Assembly: GCA_029557025.1 (NCBI GenBank)
Contig: JAKPRU010001110.1
Coordinates: 1-11,534, forward strand
Length of the DNA: 11,534 nt
Direction of reading: 5' to 3'
Source: Candidatus Omnitrophota bacterium
GTDB taxonomy: Bacteria > Hinthialibacterota > Hinthialibacteria > Hinthialibacterales > JAKPRU01
The notes beneath the pieces are model-generated. The model saw nothing but the letters and a program-made list of their open reading frames with translations. It did no database searches and was not told where the DNA came from. The translations under genes and the position numbers were made by a program. The first letter of the stretch is position 1. The number at the start of each line of letters is the position of its first letter. Below, piece after piece: positions 6,126-11,534 of the stretch.

Positions 6126-7685
6126 TCACATCCGTTCGTCATCATGGTCGGTTGCGGAGAGTGTCTGAAAGCGTTCGCCCAGCACCGCCTTTTTCCGTTC
6201 GGCGGCTTCTCGTATCAGGCGTTCTTCCTGCGCATCCGCGCGCTTCTTCATTCTATGGCGAACCGTCAGGTTGACGGCGAGACACAGGGCAATTCCAACG
6301 GCCCCCGCAAGACTGATAGTCTTGGCAAACGCCGCCGTTGCCGACGCCGCGATGCACGCAGACAGGAGCCATCCGCAAATAACCCAGATCGTTCTCCCCA
6401 ATTTCAGATGCGCATCGCCTCGAAGGAAGATTCGGTCCGCATACCCACTGGCAACAACGGCGGCAAAAGCCACATACGTTGTTGAAACCGGCAAACCGAG
6501 CCCGGAAGCGAATGCAATTGTGCTGCCGGAGATCGAGGTAATTACAGCGGCTCTCAAGCTGTCGTAGTGTTGCAGTTTGTGGTTCTCTGTCAGGCGCGGT
6601 TCCGGCGCCAGAACTTTGTGATCGTCCTTGTGTGGCATAATCAATTTGGCAAGGGTGATACACCATGCGGGGGCATACAGTCGAACCACATCCCCCTGGC
6701 TGCCCGTGTTCACTTCCGCTCGTGTCACCCGCTGCGCATTTTGTGTCGTCATTCCAAGGAAGAGTAAAATCCCGCACGAAAAAAGGAGCCAGGTGGGAAC
6801 CGGAATCTGATGGGCAATTTCCCCGTGACGGAGAATCAGCCAGGTTGCAAGGCCCGGAGAGGTGCTGTTGCACAAATCGTTTTGTCCGAACCCGAACGCA
6901 ATCGCGAGCATTCCCACGATCGCCAATCCCGAAAACAAGCGACGCGCGGCCCTGTCCTTTCCGATCAATAGAATTGCTTCTACCACAACGGTGAATACGG
7001 CCCATAAGACAATCAACACAAGTGGAGCGCCCCAGACATCAAAAGTGTTCGTCCGGACCGTGTTGATGAAAGCCACGTTCTTCATCCCCTTCATCAAAAT
7101 GAAGTACACAAGGCCCGTGAGCAGGAATCCTGCAATCCAGGCCCCATGCTTGTAAACCTGTTTTGGATTCTCACAATCCTGCCCTATGACCGTCCGAAAT
7201 ACACGTTGAACGGCAAAACCGGCCAGACCGGTGATGAGAATTGAAAAAATGATCGCCGTGATGACCTCACTGGTCTTGCCCCAATGAACTGCTTCGATTC
7301 CCCCCAGGGCCAGTCCGCCTCCCAGCAGGGAGAAGACCAATCCCGCCGTTGTGGAAACAGGCATTCCAAAGGCCGAGAATGAGTAGAGTAGAACGGTATC
7401 CGTGAGATAGACCCCCAAGTACACCGAAAGCGCGTCGCGGAGAGACAGCTGTTCCGGGTCGAAGATGCCTTTCCGAGCCGTTTCCATGACGAGCGATGCG
7501 GCACAAGCGCCGAGGATAACAGCGACTCCGGCAACATACACCGCTGTCCGTCTTCGGAGTACCCTGGCTCCAAAAACTGCATTTACGATATTCGCCGCAT
7601 CGTTGCGGCCCACTTCGATGGTATCCCAGACGAGCATAGCCACTGCAACGATTCCAGCCGAATACATAAACAGAGTGGGTTCCAT
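6126..7685 (-). CDS. PiT-family inorganic phosphate transporter
   Basis: This 519-residue inner-membrane protein of the PiT family (TC 2.A.20) takes up phosphate, usually as a metal-phosphate complex or with a cation, driven by the ion gradient. It shows the family's inverted internal repeat. GRNDAAN (26-32) and GQNDLCN (267-273) correspond to the two GANDxAN signatures, and GMPVSTT (107-113) and GLPVSTT (397-403) are the paired P-V-S-T-T motifs. About ten hydrophobic segments are visible, with a hydrophilic central stretch (about 320-375) and a charged C-terminal tail (478-519). Arg at the second position of the first signature, where Ala is usual, and Leu-Cys in the second are atypical. ATG 7685 has AAGGAG eight bases upstream. 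No PhoU-like partner gene, a common neighbour of PiT genes, is present. It lies 195 bp downstream of the sulfatase-like gene behind a structured region. Confidence 0.93.
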   Translation of the reverse strand: MEPTLFMYSAGIVAVAMLVWDTIEVGRNDAANIVNAVFGARVLRRRTAVYVAGVAVILGACAASLVMETARKGIFDPEQLSLRDALSVYLGVYLTDTVLLYSFSAFGMPVSTTAGLVFSLLGGGLALGGIEAVHWGKTSEVITAIIFSILITGLAGFAVQRVFRTVIGQDCENPKQVYKHGAWIAGFLLTGLVYFILMKGMKNVAFINTVRTNTFDVWGAPLVLIVLWAVFTVVVEAILLIGKDRAARRLFSGLAIVGMLAIAFGFGQNDLCNSTSPGLATWLILRHGEIAHQIPVPTWLLFSCGILLFLGMTTQNAQRVTRAEVNTGSQGDVVRLYAPAWCITLAKLIMPHKDDHKVLAPEPRLTENHKLQHYDSLRAAVITSISGSTIAFASGLGLPVSTTYVAFAAVVASGYADRIFLRGDAHLKLGRTIWVICGWLLSACIAASATAAFAKTISLAGAVGIALCLAVNLTVRHRMKKRADAQEERLIREAAERKKAVLGERFQTLSATDHDDERM

Positions 7686-7706
7686 GGTTCACGCTCCTTG
7701 AGGCTG

Positions 7707-7734
7707 CGCATAACACAGACCTCTAACCTGTCAG
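7707..7734 (-). promoter_or_regulatory. Candidate promoter of the phosphate transporter
   Basis: On the minus strand CTGACA (7734-7729) is a five-of-six -35 box with a 16-bp spacer to TATGCG (7712-7707), a poor -10 box. The start would fall near 7700, giving a very short leader that still includes the ribosome site. The -35 box lies inside the CTGTCAG repeat and touches the inverted repeat, so a protein bound there would compete with or contact RNA polymerase. Confidence 0.35.
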
Positions 7735-7753
7735 CATTCCTGTCAGAATGCTG
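7728..7753. promoter_or_regulatory. Pho-box-like direct repeat overlapping an 8-bp inverted repeat
   Basis: CTGTCAG occurs twice, at 7728-7734 and 7740-7746, a 12-bp period. The PhoB box of enteric bacteria has two CTGTCAT-type heptamers at an 11-bp period. The sequence therefore matches the half-site well, but the spacing is one base too long and the orientation is opposite to the transporter gene. CAGCATTC (7732-7739) and GAATGCTG (7746-7753) also form a perfect inverted repeat with a six-base centre. It is probably an operator; which protein binds is not known. Confidence 0.4.
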
Positions 7754-7784
7754 TTTGAGAGTGGAAACAGGTGATCGTTGTGCG

Positions 7785-7870
7785 TTCGGCGGGAACGGAC
7801 TGCGCGCCGAATGACTACTCCTGAGTCTCTGGTTTCTCAGGCTAAGTACTCAATGAAACGGGGTATTGAG
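7785..7870. repeat. Three tandem stem-loops downstream of the sulfatase-like gene
   Basis: Three stems follow one another. TTCGGCG/CGCCGAA pairs 7785-7791 with 7805-7811 (7 bp). CCTGAG/CTCAGG pairs 7820-7825 with 7836-7841 (6 bp). CTCAAT/ATTGAG pairs 7849-7854 with 7865-7870 (6 bp). All are perfect. The last lies 10 bp past the stop codon of the sulfatase-like gene. None is followed by a U-run on the minus strand, so they may protect the mRNA 3' end or act as weak terminators. Confidence 0.4.
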
Positions 7871-7880
7871 GAAAGGCCCG

Positions 7881-9677
7881 CTACCCATCCGCCGGTCGTT
7901 TCATCTTTCCTTGCGCTCTGCGAAAGCAGTCACGCAGCCCGGGTAAATTCGGTGTTATTCTAAGAGCTTCTGAGTACCAATGCAATGCTTCCTCATAATT
8001 CCCCTGTGCCTCCGCAATCCGCCCCAGTCCGAATTGCGCCGATGACAGGAGAGGAAACTCTTGGCGGATCGCCAGGAAGCGATTCCGTGCCTCGTCGTAT
8101 CGTTCCGCCTCGAGGAGGATATTCGCCATTTGGAGTTGTGCCCACAGGTTGTCGGGCGCGAGGTCCAGCGTTCGCTGGGTATACAAGAGCGCTTTTGCCC
8201 ATTGACGCTGACGGGCATAGATTTCTCCCAGATTCAGATAAGGCGAGGGATTCTCCGGGTCCTGCTTGGAGGCCTGCAAGAAACTGAATTCCGCCGCCAC
8301 CATTTCCCCCCTGGCCATCTGTGCCAACCCTTCGTCGATCAGAACATACACGCGGGTCCGGCTCTTGGGGTCCGGCAGACTTGAGAGAGTGGCATTACTG
8401 ATGGTTCCTCCCCTGGCATACGCCAATGCTCCGAGAATCTCGGTTTTTTCGGGTTTCAGCCCGGCGACATGACTCTGATCCTCGAGGTGGGCAATTTCCT
8501 CCTGCAGGATCGGTTTCAGTTCCGCGACCTTGGGATGATCTTCCGAAAAGAGATTTTTCTCTTCCTTGGGGTCTTCTTCCAGGTTATACAATTCCTGTTC
8601 GGGAGCCAGCACGTATTTCCACGGCGGCTGGTAAATTGCATAAAGGGGACTCCAGTTAAAAAACAACGGATACATGGATTCCGCGAAAATCGGTCCGACC
8701 TCGTGTTGTTTCCCGCTCAGGCAAGGAACAAAGGAGACACCATCCGTTTCGGGACAAGGCAATTCGACCAGATCGAGAATAGTCGGCATTACGTCGATCA
8801 GACTCACGGTTCCTTTCACCCGCGCTCCTTCCAGTCGAGAAGTACGCGCTTTATCCGGGAGGCGCATAATCAGCGGCACATGCAACGTACAATTGTACAA
8901 AAACATCCCGTGCGCCATTTCACGATGTTCCCACAGGCTTTCCCCATGGTCCGACATAACCACAACCAGGGTATTTCCCAGCAGTCCGTTTTTCTGCATC
9001 CATACGATGATCTGCCCCAGTTGAAAATCGACGTATGCAATCTCGCCATCGTAGGGTCTATCTGCGTACTCCGCATCCCATGGGGATGGTGGTGTATAAG
9101 GGATATGTGGATCATAGAAATGAACAAAGAGGAAAAACGGGGAACGCTTATTCGTCTCGAGCCAGTGGATGGCGGCGGTTGCGATTTCTTCTGCGTTCCG
9201 TTCCACATTCGGGTTACCGGTCCCGTAAGCGGAGGCCGAGAAATTGTCATCGAACAGATCGAACCCTTGCGCCATGCCACGTTGACGGCTTAAGAGCATC
9301 ACTGCCACAAATCCGGCTGTGGCATACCCGTTCTGCTGAAAGACCTCCGCCAGGGTGACGGCATCATCGGTAAGCATGTAATTCGCATTATCCCGCACAC
9401 CATGCCGTGCGGGATACCAACCCGTGAAGAGAGAACTGTGTGCCGGAAGGGTTAATGGGACGGGAGTGAACGCCTCCTCGAACAGGATTCCTTCGGAGGC
9501 CAGCGCCTCCAGGGTCAAGGTCTCGGTTCCGGGATATCCGTATGGGGAGGTATGGTCGGCGCGGCAGGTATCAATGGTCACCAACAGGACATTCGATTTC
9601 GGACAGTGGACAGACCGGGAGCATCCTCCGCTGAGGAGAAGCAACGCCAACGCGCAACAGCACCATCTCCAAACCAT
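7881..9677 (-). CDS. Sulfatase-fold (alkaline phosphatase superfamily) lipoprotein with C-terminal TPR repeats
   Basis: This 598-residue protein has a lipoprotein-type signal (hydrophobic 6-16, LLSGGC with lipidated C19) and would be anchored outside the cytoplasmic membrane. Residues about 27-400 form a sulfatase-family domain: LLVTIDTCRADH (31-42) with metal ligand D36, HFYDPHIPY (186-194) and SDHGES (242-247) with metal ligands D243 and H244. The active-site segment, normally CxPxR or SxPxR, reads T76-L-P-A-H80. The residue that would become formylglycine is thus Thr, and the Arg is His. Thr is the nucleophile in the phosphoethanolamine and phosphoglycerol transferases of this superfamily, so transferase or phosphodiesterase activity is as likely as sulfatase activity. 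Residues about 440-590 form roughly four TPR units, for example YLNLGEIYARQRQWAKAL (480-497). ATG 9677 follows GAGG closely. The gene is divergent from the transglutaminase gene. Substrate is unknown. Confidence 0.9.
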   Translation of the reverse strand: MVWRWCCCALALLLLSGGCSRSVHCPKSNVLLVTIDTCRADHTSPYGYPGTETLTLEALASEGILFEEAFTPVPLTLPAHSSLFTGWYPARHGVRDNANYMLTDDAVTLAEVFQQNGYATAGFVAVMLLSRQRGMAQGFDLFDDNFSASAYGTGNPNVERNAEEIATAAIHWLETNKRSPFFLFVHFYDPHIPYTPPSPWDAEYADRPYDGEIAYVDFQLGQIIVWMQKNGLLGNTLVVVMSDHGESLWEHREMAHGMFLYNCTLHVPLIMRLPDKARTSRLEGARVKGTVSLIDVMPTILDLVELPCPETDGVSFVPCLSGKQHEVGPIFAESMYPLFFNWSPLYAIYQPPWKYVLAPEQELYNLEEDPKEEKNLFSEDHPKVAELKPILQEEIAHLEDQSHVAGLKPEKTEILGALAYARGGTISNATLSSLPDPKSRTRVYVLIDEGLAQMARGEMVAAEFSFLQASKQDPENPSPYLNLGEIYARQRQWAKALLYTQRTLDLAPDNLWAQLQMANILLEAERYDEARNRFLAIRQEFPLLSSAQFGLGRIAEAQGNYEEALHWYSEALRITPNLPGLRDCFRRAQGKMKRPADG

Positions 9678-9749
9678 AATTCCTCACATCCGGGACCGGA
9701 AGCCGCAAGGATACTGTGACTGTCGGCCTTTCCTGTGATACCGTTTCTT

Positions 9750-9779
9750 TTGTCGGAATATCGGATCATTCTCAATAAT
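9750..9779 (+). promoter_or_regulatory. Candidate promoter of the transglutaminase-like gene
   Basis: TTGTCG (9750-9755) and AATAAT (9774-9779) match the -35 and -10 consensus at four and five positions, with an 18-bp spacer. It lies in the 158-bp divergent gap and would give a leader of about 50 nt. I saw no comparably good promoter for the sulfatase-like gene on the other strand. Confidence 0.35.
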
Positions 9780-9835
9780 AGAGTATCGACGTCCGAACGA
9801 AGCCGCAAGATCCCATCGGCGAGGAGAATCCTTGG

Positions 9836-11386
9836 ATGCGTATACGGATGTTGGTGACGGCAGTCATCGCCGTGGTCTGGATCGGCTCTGTTTATACTCT
9901 TCAGAGACGCCATACGGACCGGTCTTTTCTGGAACAGGGAGGGCGTGTTGACGTGACAAACGGGACCTTTGTGCTTCGAGAGGATTACCTGGGCATTTAT
10001 CTCAATGAGACTAAGATCGGGCACAGTGAATTCCGTCTGACCGAAGCGGGCGAGTCCACCGCAAAAACTGCCGGCGGCAAGGTCTACCTGTTTCAATCCC
10101 AAAGCACAATGCGGATAGACGCCTTGGGGATACCGTTCAATTTGAAAACCGTCAGCGAAGGAGCGGTCGATGAGAATCTGGCCTTACGCGATTTCAGCTT
10201 CCATTTTGTAGCCAGCGGTCAAAGTATTTCCTGTGTCGGCAAAGTGGAAGGAAATGTCCTCACAGTTACCACAAAATCCGAAGGGGCTTCCCATTCCAAA
10301 GAGTATCCCCTGCAAGGCCGCATTTTCTCGCCGGATATCGTCCATCTGGTTGTCGCACGAGAGGGGATTGAGGTCGGCAAACAAATGACCGTTCCCATTT
10401 ACGATCCCTTGACAACCAGCCTGGACCGGGTGGACGTCCTTGTCAAAGAGCAAACCGAGATGGAGTGGGAAGGGGAGAATCACACGGTGTATCACATCCG
10501 GCTCTCCTATAAGGGATTCCAGGAGGATGCCTGGATTGATGCCGATGGCGTTGTGTTTCGGGAGCAGTCTTCTGTGGCCGGGATTGGTTTCTTATGCAAA
10601 CGGGAAACGGAAGAGCAGGCACGGGAAATTCCGGTGGCTTCCGGTCCCGGTCCCGATCTGATTTCGGCCTCCAGGATTTCGGTGGATTATGTCATTGAGG
10701 ATCCGCGAAATGTGGTGGAGATGAGGATTGCGGTTACCGGATGCACACCGGAGGATCTCTTTCCGGACTTAGAGCGCCAAATCCTGGAATCGGATAGAGG
10801 TGCCAAGGAACTTGTCGTTGTTGTGCGGAAACCGGATTATGATGCGCTGATCGGCCGGTTTGACTCCCCGGAAATAGCGTACTCCGGTTCCGAAGGCTAT
10901 CGGGAATGTCTGGAACCGGACCCATTCGTACAAAGCAACGACTCGCGGATTGTTCAAAAGGCCAAAGAAATAACGATGAATGCGGGTTCCCGCTGGAACG
11001 CAGTGAAGCAGTTGACGACTTGGCTGCATGAAAGCCTCCGAAAAGAGATTCGTGTGACGATTCCGTCTGCGGTGGAGGTGCTGGAAAGCCGGAAAGGGGA
11101 CTGCAATGAGCATTCGACTCTGTTTGCCGCGTTGGCGCGATCCCTCGGCATTCCCACCAAGATCTGTGCGGGGATTGTGTACCAGGATGGCGCGTTCTAT
11201 TACCATGCCTGGAATGAGGTGCTGCTGGGCAATGACAATCCGGTCTGGCTGCCCATCGACAGCACGTTCGGGCAGGCAGAGGTTGATGCCACACATGTCA
11301 AGCTGAATGAGGGCGCACTCGATAAACAGGTCGAACTAATCAAACTCATCGGCAAAATGCAGGTAAAGATTCTTGAAGCTCGTTGA
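9836..11386 (+). CDS. Exported transglutaminase-like domain protein
   Basis: This 516-residue protein begins with a basic residue pair and a hydrophobic segment (5-20) without an obvious cleavage site, so it is probably membrane-anchored with the body outside the cytoplasm. Residues about 45-290 are beta-rich and unassigned. Residues about 370-480 are a transglutaminase-like cysteine-enzyme domain. They carry GDCNEHSTLFAALARSLGIP (421-440) with Cys423, YYHAWNEV with His457 and WLPIDSTFGQ with Asp475, so the Cys-His-Asp triad is complete. Members of this superfamily act as transglutaminases or, often in bacteria, as proteases or amidases; the reaction is not predictable here. ATG 9836 has GAGGAG nine bases upstream. 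An ABC transporter gene begins 51 bp downstream on the same strand with no terminator between, so they are probably cotranscribed. Confidence 0.9.
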   Translation: MRIRMLVTAVIAVVWIGSVYTLQRRHTDRSFLEQGGRVDVTNGTFVLREDYLGIYLNETKIGHSEFRLTEAGESTAKTAGGKVYLFQSQSTMRIDALGIPFNLKTVSEGAVDENLALRDFSFHFVASGQSISCVGKVEGNVLTVTTKSEGASHSKEYPLQGRIFSPDIVHLVVAREGIEVGKQMTVPIYDPLTTSLDRVDVLVKEQTEMEWEGENHTVYHIRLSYKGFQEDAWIDADGVVFREQSSVAGIGFLCKRETEEQAREIPVASGPGPDLISASRISVDYVIEDPRNVVEMRIAVTGCTPEDLFPDLERQILESDRGAKELVVVVRKPDYDALIGRFDSPEIAYSGSEGYRECLEPDPFVQSNDSRIVQKAKEITMNAGSRWNAVKQLTTWLHESLRKEIRVTIPSAVEVLESRKGDCNEHSTLFAALARSLGIPTKICAGIVYQDGAFYYHAWNEVLLGNDNPVWLPIDSTFGQAEVDATHVKLNEGALDKQVELIKLIGKMQVKILEAR

Positions 11387-11437
11387 ACTTCGGGCCTGTA
11401 TTCGCATAGTAAGCGACTGATTGGAAGGGGTATCGAA

Positions 11438-11534
11438 ATGATTCGAACCGATCATTTGACAAAACATTTCGGGTCCGTTCGGGCCGTGTCCGATTTGAAT
11501 CTGGACGTGGAACGGGGGGAACTGTTCGGTTTTC
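11438..11534 (+). CDS. ABC transporter ATP-binding protein, N terminus only, cut by window edge
   Basis: The first 32 codons are visible and read MIRTDHLTKHFGS followed by VRAVSDLNLDVERGELFGF. The LTKxFG and AV..L.L.V..GE.FGF pattern is the standard opening of an ABC ATPase, just before Walker A, which would begin right after the window edge. The FGF rather than yGL ending is typical of ABC-2-type or NatA/CcmA-like exporters. The ATG follows a purine-rich ribosome site GGAAGGGG by seven bases. It probably forms an operon with the upstream transglutaminase-like gene. Confidence 0.85.
   Translation, partial: MIRTDHLTKHFGSVRAVSDLNLDVERGELFGF

Noticed and set aside
1..11534. CRISPR array, insertion sequence or prophage module
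   Set aside because: I saw no regularly spaced repeats, transposase, integrase or long terminal inverted repeats on either strand.

Overview
This is a bacterial chromosome segment of moderate GC with short intergenic gaps, eight protein genes (one cut by the right edge) and one tRNA gene cut by the left edge. The organism cannot be named from the sequence. The type II-secretion-style pseudopilin (LTTPMAYI and YDSSNG segments), the sulfatase-fold lipoprotein with a TPR tail and the periplasmic transglutaminase resemble gene content of uncultured Gram-negative lineages near the PVC group, Hydrogenedentes or Sumerlaeota. This is an impression from family recognition, not a placement.

Left part (1-1771): a partial tRNA-Leu(GAG) on the minus strand has a clear sigma70-type promoter and a 12-pair hairpin in its short leader. 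Next come a DEDDh exonuclease (minus) and, divergent from it, a stand-alone Smr-domain protein (plus). The Smr gene converges on a pseudopilin gene (minus), which has a good promoter of its own.

Middle (1772-6125): an unrecognised 235-residue protein (plus), visibly richer in A+T than its neighbours, converges on a 960-residue RapA/HepA-like SNF2 helicase (minus). Behind the helicase lies a 403-bp stretch with no convincing gene but several short palindromes and repeats. This middle block looks like the most accessory part of the window.

Right part (6126-11534): a PiT-family phosphate transporter (minus) lies downstream of a sulfatase-fold TPR lipoprotein (minus). The gap between them holds a paired CTGTCAG repeat that resembles a Pho box but is one base too widely spaced, an overlapping 8-bp inverted repeat, and three further stem-loops. 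Divergent from the sulfatase-like gene are an exported transglutaminase-like protein and, 51 bp downstream, the start of an ABC transporter ATPase, probably in one operon.

I did not find a convincing new multi-gene system. The most useful leads are the sulfatase-fold enzyme with threonine at the nucleophile position, the structured region upstream of the phosphate transporter, the tRNA leader hairpin whose G-U pairs form only on the tRNA strand, and the unknown gene beside the helicase.
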